From NCBI RefSeq assembly GCF_000733295.1, contig NZ_JPMI01000391.1:1-64000 (forward strand): a stretch of 64,000 nt of DNA, given 5' to 3'. The stretch is from Archangium violaceum Cb vi76. Lineage in GTDB: Bacteria > Myxococcota > Myxococcia > Myxococcales > Myxococcaceae. Below, piece after piece: positions 7,150 to 16,373 of the stretch (its first letter is position 1; each line of letters opens with the position of its first letter). A program made the position numbers and the translations under genes. The notes below the pieces were generated by a model. It did no database searches, was not told the origin of the DNA, and saw only the letters and a program-made list of their open reading frames with translations.

Positions 7150-9312
7150 ATGCGTCTGCGCAACGCAGTGATTGGGTTTGTGACGTTTTCAAGTGTGGCC
7201 AGCGCCGCCCCCGCCTCGGGTGACGAGGTGGCGGAGTCGCGGGCGCGGGTGTTCCGGTCGGAGCGAGCCCTGACGGCGCCGTCGCGCTCCGGGGCGAGCG
7301 CGATCGCGTCCGGCTTCCTGCGCTCGCGGGGGGCCTCCGAGGTGACCGTGGGCTCCCTGCGCGCGAGCGAGGCGCGCCAGGGTGACATCACCCACGTCCG
7401 TTTCGAGCAGTACGTGGGGGGCCTGCGCGTTCACGGGGCCTACGCCAAGGCGGCGGTGAACGGCCAGGGCGAGCTGATCCACTTCATCGACGGCACGGCG
7501 GCCGCGGGCCCGGTGGTCTCGGCGCGCGTGTCCGAGTCCGACGCGGTGGGCCTCGCGCTGCGCCACCTCTACCCCGAGCTGCGCGACACGCAGCCGGCGG
7601 AGCAGTCGCGCGAGGGCAACACCGTCTCCTTCTCGGGTGGCGTCTTCTTCCACCGCAACCCGACGGCCGAGCGCGTCGCCTACGTGGCGGCCAACGGCAT
7701 GCTCCGCACGGGCTTCCTGGTGGAGACCTGGACGGCCAGGAGCAATCAGCTCATGCACACGCTGGTCAGCGGCGAGGGCCGGGTGCTCTCCACCGAGTCG
7801 CGCACCGCCAACGACCGGTACAACGTCTTCACGAATGATCCGATGAAGACCCCGCAGGCCATCATGACCGGCGCGGGCACGGGCAACACGCAGTCGCCGC
7901 TCGGCTGGCTCAACACCTCGGGTGTCACCACGCGGCTGATCGCCGGCAACAACGTCCGGGCCTACCTGGACACGGACGCGAACAACGCCCCGGACACCGG
8001 TGGCACCTCGGTGTCGAACGGGGACTTCCTCGCCGTGGCGGACCTGGCCCAGGCGCCGACCACCAACCTCAACCGCGACGTGTCGGTGCAGAACCTGTTC
8101 TACCTGAACAACGTCATCCACGACACGCTCTACCGCTACGGCTTCAACGAGGCGGCGCTGAACTTCCAGGAGAACAACTTCGGAAAGGGCGGCGCGGGCA
8201 GCGACTCCGTGGACGCCGAGGCGCAGGACGGCAGCGGCACCGACAACGCGAACTTCTCGACGCCGGCCGACGGCTCCAACCCGCGCATGCAGATGTACCT
8301 GTGGACGGGGGTGGGCACCCACCAGGTCAACGTGCAGCTGCCGACGTCCATCGCCGGCAACTACGTGGCGCAGGGCGACGGTGAGTTTGGCCCGGCGCTC
8401 ACCACCACCGGCGTCACCGGTGACATCGTGCTCGTCAATGACGGGGTGGGCACCACCAGCGACGGCTGCGAGGCCATGGCGTCCGGCTCGCTCACCGGGA
8501 AGATCGCCCTCATCGACCGCGGCGTCTGCGGCTTCTCGGTGAAGGTGAAGAACGCGCAGCTCGCGGGCGCCAAGGGGGCCATCATCGCCAACAACGCGGG
8601 CGATGGCGTGATGACGATGGGTGGCGCGGACACCACCATCACCATCCCGTCCGTGTTCGTCGGCCAGACGACGGGCGCGACGCTGCGCTCGGTCACCGGC
8701 GTGTACGGCACCATCCGCAAGTCGCCGTCGGCGCCGCTGCAGCGTGACTCGTCGGTGGACTCCGACGTCGTCTACCACGAGTACGGGCACGGCCTGACCT
8801 GGCGCATGATCGGCTCGATGAGCGGCCCCATCTCCGGCGCCATCGGCGAGGGCATGAGCGACGTGCTGGCGGTCATCCTCAACGACAACGACCGCGTGGG
8901 TGAGTACTCGGCCTCGAGCGACCTCGGCATCCGCAGCGCGCCGTACACCAACTACCCGCGCAGCTACGGTGACGTGGCGGGCACCGGGGTGCACTTCGAT
9001 GGCGAGGTGTACGGTGCGATTGGCTGGCAGCTGTGGCTCAACTTCCAGGCCGCGGGCGTGTCCAAGGACACGCTGATGACCTACCTGGTGGACGGCATGA
9101 ACTACACGCCGGCCGCTCCGTACTACGAGCACATGCGCGATGGCATCCTGCAGTCGGTGGCCAACGCCGGCAACGTGCACCGCTGCCTGGTGTGGGACGC
9201 GTTCGCGAAGTACGGCGTCGGCGTCGGCGCGCAGGGGAGCATCAAGCGCGTGAAGGGCGTGTCGCAGCCGTCGATCATCGAGTCATTCGTGAAGCCGTCG
9301 GAGTGCCCGTAA
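7150..9312 (+). CDS. Secreted M36 (fungalysin-like) metalloprotease with PA domain
   Basis: A 720-residue exported protease. After a short signal sequence comes a fungalysin/thermolysin propeptide region, then the catalytic domain with the zinc motif HEYGHG (His543, His547) and the downstream glutamate in GAIGEGMSD. A protease-associated (PA) domain is inserted before the zinc motif (LIDRGVCGFSVKVKNAQ). M36 enzymes cleave extracellular proteins, in keeping with predatory or saprophytic feeding. The ATG at 7150 follows GGGAGAAGAG. It appears monocistronic and ends at a strong terminator. Confidence 0.9.
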   Translation: MRLRNAVIGFVTFSSVASAAPASGDEVAESRARVFRSERALTAPSRSGASAIASGFLRSRGASEVTVGSLRASEARQGDITHVRFEQYVGGLRVHGAYAKAAVNGQGELIHFIDGTAAAGPVVSARVSESDAVGLALRHLYPELRDTQPAEQSREGNTVSFSGGVFFHRNPTAERVAYVAANGMLRTGFLVETWTARSNQLMHTLVSGEGRVLSTESRTANDRYNVFTNDPMKTPQAIMTGAGTGNTQSPLGWLNTSGVTTRLIAGNNVRAYLDTDANNAPDTGGTSVSNGDFLAVADLAQAPTTNLNRDVSVQNLFYLNNVIHDTLYRYGFNEAALNFQENNFGKGGAGSDSVDAEAQDGSGTDNANFSTPADGSNPRMQMYLWTGVGTHQVNVQLPTSIAGNYVAQGDGEFGPALTTTGVTGDIVLVNDGVGTTSDGCEAMASGSLTGKIALIDRGVCGFSVKVKNAQLAGAKGAIIANNAGDGVMTMGGADTTITIPSVFVGQTTGATLRSVTGVYGTIRKSPSAPLQRDSSVDSDVVYHEYGHGLTWRMIGSMSGPISGAIGEGMSDVLAVILNDNDRVGEYSASSDLGIRSAPYTNYPRSYGDVAGTGVHFDGEVYGAIGWQLWLNFQAAGVSKDTLMTYLVDGMNYTPAAPYYEHMRDGILQSVANAGNVHRCLVWDAFAKYGVGVGAQGSIKRVKGVSQPSIIESFVKPSECP

Positions 9313-9347
9313 CGCCCGGCATCCTTCATAGAAGGTAGAAGACCCAG

Positions 9348-9379
9348 GCGGGTGCCCGGAGACGGGCACCCGCTTTTTT
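9348..9379 (+). terminator. Rho-independent terminator of the M36 gene
   Basis: Arms GCGGGTGCCCG and CGGGCACCCGC (11 bp, perfect) around a GAGA loop, followed by six T residues at 9374-9379. It sits 36 bases after the protease stop. Confidence 0.92.
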
Positions 9380-9405
9380 CAGCTCCAGGTGAGCCCGGAA
9401 CGCCA

Positions 9406-9437
9406 GACGCCGGAGCGCGGTGGGCACTCCGGCGTCG
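9406..9437 (-). terminator. Hairpin related to the shared ACGCCGGAG terminators
   Basis: Arms GACGCCGGAG and CTCCGGCGTC, 10 bp, lie beyond the minus-strand gene ending at 9468. The stem sequence matches the hairpins at 12138, 13289 and 14422, but the loop is longer and no T run follows on the minus strand, so terminator function is uncertain here. Confidence 0.4.
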
Positions 9438-9467
9438 GGGCTTCGGGCTTCGAGCGCGGCTCGCTCG

Positions 9468-10592
9468 TCAGGGCTGGGCGTTGGCCGAGCCGCTCGGCTC
9501 TATCTGCTCCACGCGCCGCTTCAGCACCGGATCATCCGCCACCGCCTCGCCCAGGGTGATGTAGGAGAGCTGGTGGGCGCGCCCGCCAGCGGGAGGCTTC
9601 ACGTCCAGCTCCGACTCGAGCTGCCGCATCCGGCCCTCCAACTCCACGATGGTCTGGGTGAGCTCGCCGCGCGTCCGCTCGTCCTTCGCGCTGGCCAGCT
9701 TCTCGTGGGCCTTGAGGAGGTTGCCCTCCACCACCACCAACTGCTGGCGCGCCCGCGAGCCCGAGCCCAGGTCCTTCGAGGGCCCCGGCCCCTCCACGCT
9801 CAGCTCCAGCCGGGTGAGCTGCCGCCCGAGCCCTCCCGCGGGGAAGACGGCGGCGTGGCTGCCCACCAGCTCGCCAATGCCGATGCCCTTGGCGTCGTGG
9901 GACTGCACCACGAAGTCCACCGCGTCCTCGGCCAGCAGGGCCAGCTTCACGGCCTCCTGGTAGGGCACCGCCGCCAGCACCACCACCAGGTCCACCTTCT
10001 TCGTCTTGCGCAGCTTGCGGGCCTCGGCCAGCGCGCTCTCCACGGCGGGCTTGCCCTTCAACCCGGGCTCCCCGGTCACCGTGCCCTCGGGGGACACGCC
10101 CACCACGCCCACCTTCAGTCCCCCGGCCTCCACCACCAGGGTGGCCGGGAAGGGCGCCTTGCCGGCCTTGTCCACCAGGTTGGCGGACAGCAGCTTCATC
10201 TTGCGCCCCTTCGTGGCCTTCTGGAGGTAGGGCAGTCCGTGCGACAGGTCGCGCTCTCCCACCGCCATGGCCACCGTGCCCTGCGCCTCCATCTGCTCGA
10301 GCACCAGCTCCGCCCGCTGCTCGAGCAGCTCATCCGCCCGGCGGCTGGTGTCGCGGAACAGCGCGTTGCCCGAGTCCATCAGCACCGTGGGCAGGCCCCG
10401 CGCCCGCTCCGCCGCGATGGCCGTCTTCCTCCGGGACAGCCCTCCCTGTGGCTCCTGCTTGCAGCCGCACGGGGCGATCTCTCCCCGGTTGTCTCCGGTG
10501 AAGAGCAGCACCAGTCGCTTGGGTGCCGCCATCGCCCCCAGGGGCATCAGCAGCACCACGGCCATTACCATCCATGAGAATCGCGCCTTCAC
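9468..10592 (-). CDS. Exported metallophosphoesterase / 5'-nucleotidase-like protein
   Basis: A 374-residue protein with a signal peptide (ARFSWMVMAVVLLMPLGAMA) and an N-terminal region like periplasmic UshA/SoxB-type calcineurin-fold esterases: FTGDNRGEIAPCGCKQ with a CGC pair, then LSRRKTAI, a MDSGNALF metal-motif region and VGVVGVSPEG. A predicted coiled coil occupies the last third. The CGC pair followed by GGL and paired arginines is seen in metallophosphoesterases of deltaproteobacteria. The GTG at 10592 is chosen because a GAGGAGAAG lies just upstream and the signal peptide follows directly. Substrate unknown. Confidence 0.68.
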   Translation of the reverse strand: MKARFSWMVMAVVLLMPLGAMAAPKRLVLLFTGDNRGEIAPCGCKQEPQGGLSRRKTAIAAERARGLPTVLMDSGNALFRDTSRRADELLEQRAELVLEQMEAQGTVAMAVGERDLSHGLPYLQKATKGRKMKLLSANLVDKAGKAPFPATLVVEAGGLKVGVVGVSPEGTVTGEPGLKGKPAVESALAEARKLRKTKKVDLVVVLAAVPYQEAVKLALLAEDAVDFVVQSHDAKGIGIGELVGSHAAVFPAGGLGRQLTRLELSVEGPGPSKDLGSGSRARQQLVVVEGNLLKAHEKLASAKDERTRGELTQTIVELEGRMRQLESELDVKPPAGGRAHQLSYITLGEAVADDPVLKRRVEQIEPSGSANAQP

Positions 10593-10849
10593 TTCTTCTC
10601 CTCGCACGCGCACGGGCCTGGGGCCCTTCGTGGCGCCTCGAATGCTACGCCAGACTCTTCCGCATCCGGTCCCGGCTCCTGGCCCTTCCTCCCCGGCACC
10701 CGGATGGAATGTAAGTAGTTGCGAGTGCAACTATTGACGCGCCGGACAATTCATTGGGCATACAAATTTTGACGCGGAAGGTAGTGGTTGTGGCTTCAAC
10801 AAATGCCGCGCGTAGTCAAGTAAAACCGGCTTAAAAAAGAATAAAGGGT

Positions 10850-10877
10850 TTGATCATTTTATCGGATCACTTTAAAA
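10850..10877 (+). promoter_or_regulatory. Candidate sigma-70-type promoter of M43 protease 1
   Basis: TTGATC at 10850-10855 and TTAAAA at 10872-10877 with a 16-base spacer, in an AT-rich region (about 10780-10880). TGATC and GATCA form a small dyad inside it. The predicted start of transcription is about 40 bases before the ATG at 10926. The remaining gap from 10593 shows no gene. Confidence 0.42.
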
Positions 10878-10925
10878 GACGAGTCCCCTTCAATTGGCAC
10901 CCCCGGTTGGGAAAGGTGGATTCAC

Positions 10926-11813
10926 ATGCGGATGATCAAGACGGTTCTGGCGTTTGGCGCGATCGCGGCGATGACGGGCTGCGGCCCCGTGGATGAGGCG
11001 GAGCAGGTGGCCGCCGAGAACGTGGACACCCAGGCGGTTCCCGCGGGCCGTCAGTGCGGCGCCGAGGAGTTCGACTCCGAGCAGGTGGCGCAGATCGAGG
11101 CCCGCTTCGAGGCCCTGAAGGCCCGTCAGGCGATGGGTGGCACGGTGCACGCCCAGGCGGTCTCCATCCCCGTGTACTTCCACATCATCCGCAGCTCCAC
11201 TGGCGCCGGCGGCGTGACGTCCACGCAGATCAACCAGCAGATCACCATCCTCAACAACGCCTACGCGGCGGCTGGCTTCAGCTTCTATCTGGCCGGCACG
11301 GACACCACGAACAACGGCACCTGGTACACCTGCACCGGTGGCTCGTGTGAGACGCAGATGAAGCAGGCGCTGCGCAAGGGCACGGCGACGGCCCTCAACT
11401 TCTACACCAACAACATGGGCGGCGGCCTGCTGGGCTGGGCCACCTTCCCCTGGAGCTACAACGCCACCAACAAGATGGACGGCGTGGTGGTGCTGCAGAG
11501 CTCGCTGCCCGGCGGCTCCGCGTCCCCCTTCAACCTGGGTGACACGGGCACGCACGAGGTCGGCCACTGGATGGGCCTGTACCACACGTTCCAGGGCGGC
11601 TGCGCGGCCCCTGGCGACAGCGTGAGCGACACCCCGGATGAGGCCTCGCCCGCTTCCGGCTGCCCGACGGGCCGCAACACCTGCTCCACCGCCGGCAACG
11701 ACCCCATCGACAACTTCATGGACTACAGCGACGACGCCTGCATGAACAAGTTCACGGCTGGCCAGAACAGCCGCATGAACAGCATGTGGACCTCGTACCG
11801 CTCGGGCCGGTAG
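10926..11813 (+). CDS. M43 (pappalysin-like) zinc metalloprotease lipoprotein 1
   Basis: A 295-residue lipoprotein (lipobox MTGC near residue 18) with a C-terminal M43 protease domain. The zinc site is the extended [13 protein letters not shown] and the Met-turn lies in [14 protein letters not shown]. Cysteine pairs around the domain suggest disulfides. M43 (cytophagalysin/pappalysin) enzymes are extracellular endopeptidases. It is the most divergent of three local copies and lies on the opposite strand from the other two. Confidence 0.9.
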   Translation: MRMIKTVLAFGAIAAMTGCGPVDEAEQVAAENVDTQAVPAGRQCGAEEFDSEQVAQIEARFEALKARQAMGGTVHAQAVSIPVYFHIIRSSTGAGGVTSTQINQQITILNNAYAAAGFSFYLAGTDTTNNGTWYTCTGGSCETQMKQALRKGTATALNFYTNNMGGGLLGWATFPWSYNATNKMDGVVVLQSSLPGGSASPFNLGDTGTHEVGHWMGLYHTFQGGCAAPGDSVSDTPDEASPASGCPTGRNTCSTAGNDPIDNFMDYSDDACMNKFTAGQNSRMNSMWTSYRSGR

Positions 11814-11853
11814 TCGGCCCTACTCCGAGACGGCTCTCGTCCCGGACTCGAGC

Positions 11854-11893
11854 AGCGGGTCTCCCACGTGAGTGGGGGCCCGCTGTTTGTCTT
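11854..11893 (+). terminator. Terminator of M43 protease 1
   Basis: AGCGGG at 11854-11859 pairs with CCCGCT at 11879-11884, extended inside by CTCCCAC with GTGGGGG (one wobble pair) around a four-base loop. A T-rich tail (GTTTGTCTTTG) follows. Confidence 0.6.
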
Positions 11894-11943
11894 TGCGGGT
11901 GGGGGTCACGAGCGGTGCCGCGCACCGGGCGCCCGTGGAGACT

Positions 11944-11976
11944 CCCTCTCCCCCTGGGAGAGGGTTGGGGTGAGGG
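11944..11976 (+). repeat. Palindromic intergenic repeat, copy 1
   Basis: CCCTCTCCC and GGGAGAGGG form a short hairpin followed by TTGGGGTGAGGG. It is the first of seven related copies in the window and lies downstream of M43 protease 1, 100 bases from an inverted copy. Confidence 0.85.
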
Positions 11977-12076
11977 TCTTCCGCCCGTTCGCGCGGATGG
12001 GAACTCGAACGGGAAGCCGGGTGAGGGCGGTGGCGAGCCGCGATGCGCGCCGGGGTCGGGCACACGAAGGTGACGA

Positions 12077-12110
12077 CCCTCACCCCCCGCCCTCGGCCAG
12101 GGGGAGAGGG
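12077..12110 (-). repeat. Palindromic intergenic repeat, copy 2
   Basis: Reads CCCTCACCCCCCGCCCTC then GGGGGAGAGGG on the plus strand, the reverse orientation of copy 1. The hairpin is partly degenerate. The two copies face each other in the gap 11814-12193, which holds no gene. Confidence 0.75.
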
Positions 12111-12128
12111 AGCATCGCGCGGCCCCCG

Positions 12129-12168
12129 CAAAAGCAAGACGCCGGAGCGCTCGAGGCGCTCCGGCGTC
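12129..12168 (-). terminator. Terminator of M43 protease 2
   Basis: Arms GACGCCGGAGCGC (12138-12150) and GCGCTCCGGCGTC (12156-12168) make a perfect 13-bp stem with a 5-base loop. On the minus strand it is followed by TTGCTTTTGC. It lies 25 bases beyond the stop of the gene at 12194. Confidence 0.8.
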
Positions 12169-12193
12169 GGGACTTCAGGACTTCAGGCGCGGA

Positions 12194-13102
12194 CTACTTG
12201 CCCTGGCGGTAGGTCACCCAGAACGAGTCCATACGGGCGATCTGGCCGGCGCTGAACGTGTTCATGCAGGCGTCGTCGGTGTAGTCCATGAAGTTGGTGA
12301 TGGGATCCAGGCCGGCCGAGGAGCAGGTGTTGCGGCCGGTGGGGCAGCCAAAGGCGGCGCTCTTCTCCGCCGGGGTGTCGCTCACGTAGTCGCCGCCGTT
12401 GGTGGTCGACTTGGCGCAGCCGCCCTGGAACGTGTGGTACAGGCCCAGCCAGTGGCCGACCTCGTGGGTGGCCGTGTCGCCCAGGTTGTACGGAGCCGCG
12501 GAGCCGCCGGGCAGCGAGGTGTTCAGGATGACCACGCCGTCATCCTTGGGGGCGCCCGCGTACCAGTTGGGGAAGGTCGCCCAGCCGAGCAGGCCGCCAC
12601 CGGGGCTGCTGAAGTACATGTTCAGGTCGTCCGCGGTGCCCTGGCGCAGCGCGTTCTTCATGGCCGCCTCGGCCGTGGTATCCGGGCCGGCGGTGTACCA
12701 GGTGGAGTTGGTGGTGCGGTCCGTGCTCACCAGGGTGAAGCGGAACGGGGTGTTCGCGTAGGCCGCGTTGAGCACCGCCATCTGGTTGGCGATCATCGTG
12801 TCGGAGATGTCACCGTTGGACGCGCCCGTGCCCTTGTTGATGACGTGCACGTAGGTGTTGATGTTGATGGAGCCAACGGCCGCCATCGCACCGCGATACT
12901 GGCTGAGCATCGCCTGCACGGACTCGGTCTCGCTCTCGGACGGGGTCGGCGTGGCGCAACCGTGCGCGTCACGCGTCGCCTGCTGCGCGGGCTGCTGCTC
13001 CTCGGCCGGCTTCTGCTCGGCGCTGGTGCAACCCCCCAGCGCGACGATGGCACCCAGGACCACAGCGAACTTTCCACCCTTCGAGATAACGCTACGGGAC
13101 AT
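12194..13102 (-). CDS. M43 zinc metalloprotease lipoprotein 2
   Basis: A 302-residue lipoprotein (lipobox LGGC) with a Glu/Gln/Pro-rich tether after the cysteine and an M43 catalytic domain: [13 protein letters not shown] and [14 protein letters not shown]. The ATG at 13102 is chosen because GAGGAG lies six bases upstream and it gives [12 protein letters not shown], matching the next copy; the open frame extends 18 codons further. It is clearly a recent paralogue of the gene at 13353-14237, with near-identical signal peptide, zinc region and C-terminal region, while the central segments have diverged. Confidence 0.9.
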   Translation of the reverse strand: MSRSVISKGGKFAVVLGAIVALGGCTSAEQKPAEEQQPAQQATRDAHGCATPTPSESETESVQAMLSQYRGAMAAVGSININTYVHVINKGTGASNGDISDTMIANQMAVLNAAYANTPFRFTLVSTDRTTNSTWYTAGPDTTAEAAMKNALRQGTADDLNMYFSSPGGGLLGWATFPNWYAGAPKDDGVVILNTSLPGGSAAPYNLGDTATHEVGHWLGLYHTFQGGCAKSTTNGGDYVSDTPAEKSAAFGCPTGRNTCSSAGLDPITNFMDYTDDACMNTFSAGQIARMDSFWVTYRQGK

Positions 13103-13274
13103 TTCCATCTCCTCGGAAATAGTTGCTGCTTCTTCTATCTCAAGAATAAGGACCAAGCAAGGGGCCCTGCGCTTTTACTGAAATGTTCCTCTCATCAGGA
13201 AATGAGGAAATGAGAGTGGGACATGCCGAGCGTGGAATCCGGGTGAAAACCGGGACTGTGCGTGAAGGGGGCCG

Positions 13275-13318
13275 CACGAAAAAGCAGAACGCCGGAGCGC
13301 TTGGAGGCGCTCCGGCGT
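13275..13318 (-). terminator. Terminator of M43 protease 3
   Basis: Arms ACGCCGGAGCGC (13289-13300) and GCGCTCCGGCGT (13307-13318) form a 12-bp stem with a 6-base loop; the minus strand continues with TCTGCTTTTTCG. It is the same hairpin sequence as behind M43 protease 2. Confidence 0.82.
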
Positions 13319-13352
13319 CGGACTTCCGGGACTCGGGACTTTCAGGCGTGAA

Positions 13353-14237
13353 TCACAGGCCGCGGTACTGGGCCACCAGCGCGTCGGCGCGGTCGGCCTG
13401 GCCGGCGGAGAACGTGTTCATGCAGGCGTCGTCGGTGTAGTCCATGAAGTTGGTGATGGGATCCAGGCCGCCACCGGAGCAGGAGTCGCGGCCGGACGGG
13501 CAGCCGTAGGCGGGGGAGGCCTCGGGCGCGGTGTCGCTCACGTAGTCACCCGAGCCGGTGCAGCCACCCTGGAAGGTGTGGTACAGGCCCAGCCAGTGGC
13601 CGGCCTCGTGGGTGAGGGTGTCGCCCTGGTTGTAGGGGGCCGCGGTGCCGCCGGGCACGGAGCTGTAGAGGATGACCACGCCGTCCATCTTCGGGCTGGA
13701 GGCGTAGCTGGAGGGGAAGGTCGCCCAGCCCAGCAGGCCACGGCCCATGTTGTTGGAGTAGACGTTCAGGTCGCCCGCGCCGCCAATGCGCAGCGCGTTC
13801 TTCATCTTCGTCTCGCAGCCGCCACCGGCGCAGCCGTACCAGGTGGAGTTGGTGGTCCGGTCCACGCCCGCCAGGGTGAAGGTGAACGGGGTGTTGCGGT
13901 AGGCGTCGTTCAGCACGGCGATCGACGAGTCGATCTGCGTCTGGGGAATGTCACCGTTGGCGATGCCCGTGCCGTTGTTGATGACGTGCCAGTAGACCTT
14001 GATGTTCACCGAGCCGTTGGCGCGGGCGGCGGCCTTCACGCGGCCGGAAATCGCCTGCTCCACCGTGGCCTTTTCGGTCTCCGTGAGGTCCACGGTAGCG
14101 CAGCCACTCCGGGTGGCCTGCTGCGCGGGCTGCTCCTCGGCCGGCTTCTGCTCGGCGCTGGTGCAACCACCCAGGGCGAGAACCGCGCCAACGACGACCG
14201 CGAACTTGCCACCCATCGAGACGACGCTACGGGACAT
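13353..14237 (-). CDS. M43 zinc metalloprotease lipoprotein 3
   Basis: A 294-residue lipoprotein starting MSRSVVSMGGKF with lipobox LGGC, then a tether, and the M43 site [13 protein letters not shown] with [14 protein letters not shown]. It is the sister of the gene at 12194-13102 and is preceded by a similar leader (GAGGAGCTGGAA before the ATG). Tandem duplication with separate terminators suggests each copy is its own transcript. The two copies probably differ in substrate, as the residues between the propeptide-like region and the zinc site differ most. Confidence 0.9.
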   Translation of the reverse strand: MSRSVVSMGGKFAVVVGAVLALGGCTSAEQKPAEEQPAQQATRSGCATVDLTETEKATVEQAISGRVKAAARANGSVNIKVYWHVINNGTGIANGDIPQTQIDSSIAVLNDAYRNTPFTFTLAGVDRTTNSTWYGCAGGGCETKMKNALRIGGAGDLNVYSNNMGRGLLGWATFPSSYASSPKMDGVVILYSSVPGGTAAPYNQGDTLTHEAGHWLGLYHTFQGGCTGSGDYVSDTAPEASPAYGCPSGRDSCSGGGLDPITNFMDYTDDACMNTFSAGQADRADALVAQYRGL

Positions 14238-14410
14238 TTCCAGCTCCTCGGGAAAAGTTCTCCAGTCTTATATTCAAAGAAAACGAGGAAAGCAAGGGAG
14301 CAAGCGGCTTTTCTGGAATGTTCTGGCTCCATGGATGTGGGGAGGTATCCGCGAGCCGGGAGGAAGAGGTAATTCGGGGGAGACGCGCGACCTGGGGTGA
14401 AGGAGGCCGC

Positions 14411-14452
14411 ACGAAAAGCGAAACGCCGGAGCGCTCGAGGCGCACCGGCGTT
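14411..14452 (-). terminator. Terminator of the second FAAL operon
   Basis: Arms AACGCCGGAGCGC (14422-14434) and GCGCACCGGCGTT (14440-14452), 12 of 13 pairs, with TTCGCTTTTCGT following on the minus strand. The stem is again the shared ACGCCGGAGCGC sequence. Confidence 0.75.
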
Positions 14453-14478
14453 GGCCTGGCGGGGAGGTGGGGTGGGGG

Positions 14479-16311
14479 TCAGTGGACGATGGACTGACGG
14501 GCGGGCGGCGTCACCAGCAGGGAGAGGTTCTCGAAGGCCTCGATGTTCTGCCGGATGTAGGCGCGTTTGATTTTACCGCTGGTCGTCTTGGGGAGGGTGT
14601 GGGGGGCCACGGGGACGACGCGGTTGGGGCGCACGCCGGAGCCCTGGTAGACCATCTCCTCCACGTGCTTGCACTGCTGGCGGAGCACGTCGGGCCGGGT
14701 CTCGGTGCTCTCACAGAGGATGACGATGTCCTCGGTGCCCGTCTGGAGGTTGTTGACGCCCACGGCGGCCACGCAGCCGGCGCGCACCCCGGCCACCTGG
14801 GCGGCGGCGCTCTCCATGGTGTACGGGTGGTGGTTCTCGCCCGCCTTGATGATGAGATCCTTGCTGCGCCCGCAGATGAAGAGCTGGCCGTCGGCGAGGT
14901 AGCCCAGGTCCCCGGTGTGCAGCCAGCCGTCGCGCAGCACGGCGTCGGTGGCCTCCGGGTTCTTGAAGTAGCCGCCGAAGAGGGACGTGCCACGCAGGAG
15001 GATTTCGCCCTCGTGGCGCTCGCCCAGGGCGCGGCCCTCGTCGTCGACGATGCGGATGTCGATGCCGCGCAGCACCCGGCCCACGCTGAGCACGGTGAGC
15101 GTGTCCGGGCCGCCCTCGTGCACGGGCACGGCCTGCCGCCTGGAGGCCAGCGCCGAGCGGGAGAGGGTCTCCAGGCGCACCGGGTCGTTCCGGTCGCGGA
15201 TGGAGATGCCCACCACCATCTCCGCCATGCCGTAGGCGGGCCGCCAGGTGTCCGGCTCGAAGCCGTGGGGCTGGAAGCGCTCGGTGAAGTGGCGCACGGT
15301 GTCGGCGTGGATGAACTCGGCGGCGTTGTAGGCCCGCTCCCAGGCACTGAGGTCCAGGCCCTCCAGCTCCGCGTCCTTGATGCGTTTGACGCACAGCTGG
15401 TAGGCGAAGTTGGGCGCGAAGGACGAGGTGGCGCGGAAGTAGTGGATGGCCCACAGCCAGCGCGCCGGCTTGAGCAGGAAGCCGAAGGGCGGCAGCAGCG
15501 CCGTGGGAATCCCGTGGACGAAGGAGGCCAGCGTGGAGGCCACCAGTCCCATGTCATGGAACAGCGGCAGCCAGCACACCATCAGGTCATCCGAGTCCCA
15601 CTGGCTGATCTCCCCCATGGCCGCGCAGTTGGCGAACAGGGCGCGGTGGGAGATTTGGATGCCCTTGGGGGCGTCCGTGGTGCCGGAGGTGAACTGGATG
15701 AAGGCGGTGTCGTCGGCGTTGGAGGTGGGCGGCTCGAAGGGCGCGGCCTCGCCGGACAGCTCCTTCACGGTGGCCACGAAGAGGGCTCCGTCGGACGCCG
15801 GATCCAACAGGGCCTCGTGCGCCAGGTCCGCGAAGTCCGGGTCGATGAGCATGGCCCGCGCCTCCAGCAGGCGCAGCTTCACCCGCAGCCGCTCGCCCCA
15901 GGCGCGCACGGACACCTTGGAGGAGGGCAGCTCGATGAGGCAGGGCGTGGCGCCCACCAGGCCGCAGGCGAAGAAGCTCTCGAGGAACTCGGGGCTGGTG
16001 TCGAAGGAGAGCACCACCTTGTCGCCCTGCCGCACGCCGCGCGCGTGCAGGTGGGCGGCGATGCGCAGCGCGTTGTGGTGCAGGTCCGCCGCGGTGAGGA
16101 CGGTGAGCTTCTCCTCCAGGTCCGCGAAGTAGAAGAGGGGCTGCGAGGGGCGGGTGCGCGCCCAGTGCGCCACGGCCTCGGCGAGCGTCTGTACCGGCGC
16201 CACGTGGGCGCGGGTGGGCCCCCGCTGGGAAATCTCCCGGCTGGGGTGGCGTCCCACGCCGGGGCCCAGTTGCACGGACCCCGTCTGGCGGCGCAGCGGT
16301 TCCTGGCTCAT
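14479..16311 (-). CDS. Fatty-acyl-AMP ligase, second copy
   Basis: A 610-residue ANL-superfamily ligase. Motifs: FTSGTTDAPKG, LPLFHDMGL, HTGDLGYL, and the C-terminal lysine in PKTTSGKIKRAYI. The ATG at 16311 gives MSQEPLRRQTG and the expected family length; the frame is open upstream but without family similarity. It is only distantly similar to the FAAL at 4084-5838. It is the last gene of an ACP-type III PKS-FAAL operon and should load a fatty acid onto the ACP encoded at 17429-17773. Confidence 0.9.
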   Translation of the reverse strand: MSQEPLRRQTGSVQLGPGVGRHPSREISQRGPTRAHVAPVQTLAEAVAHWARTRPSQPLFYFADLEEKLTVLTAADLHHNALRIAAHLHARGVRQGDKVVLSFDTSPEFLESFFACGLVGATPCLIELPSSKVSVRAWGERLRVKLRLLEARAMLIDPDFADLAHEALLDPASDGALFVATVKELSGEAAPFEPPTSNADDTAFIQFTSGTTDAPKGIQISHRALFANCAAMGEISQWDSDDLMVCWLPLFHDMGLVASTLASFVHGIPTALLPPFGFLLKPARWLWAIHYFRATSSFAPNFAYQLCVKRIKDAELEGLDLSAWERAYNAAEFIHADTVRHFTERFQPHGFEPDTWRPAYGMAEMVVGISIRDRNDPVRLETLSRSALASRRQAVPVHEGGPDTLTVLSVGRVLRGIDIRIVDDEGRALGERHEGEILLRGTSLFGGYFKNPEATDAVLRDGWLHTGDLGYLADGQLFICGRSKDLIIKAGENHHPYTMESAAAQVAGVRAGCVAAVGVNNLQTGTEDIVILCESTETRPDVLRQQCKHVEEMVYQGSGVRPNRVVPVAPHTLPKTTSGKIKRAYIRQNIEAFENLSLLVTPPARQSIVH

Positions 16312-16373
16312 CGCTGTCTGACTCCCGGTGAGAACCGGTGGTGAAGAACCGGCGGTGGAGATCCTGCCTGGAC

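Noticed and set aside
10894-10912. Sigma-54-like TTGGCAC-N6-TTGG upstream of M43 protease 1
   Set aside because: The -12 dinucleotide does not fit the spacing and the site lies almost on the start codon; it overlaps the ribosome-binding region.
14467-16344. 625-codon plus-strand open frame opposite the second FAAL
   Set aside because: It is rich in Gly, His, Ala and Arg, typical of a shadow frame in GC-rich DNA; the opposite strand encodes a complete ligase.
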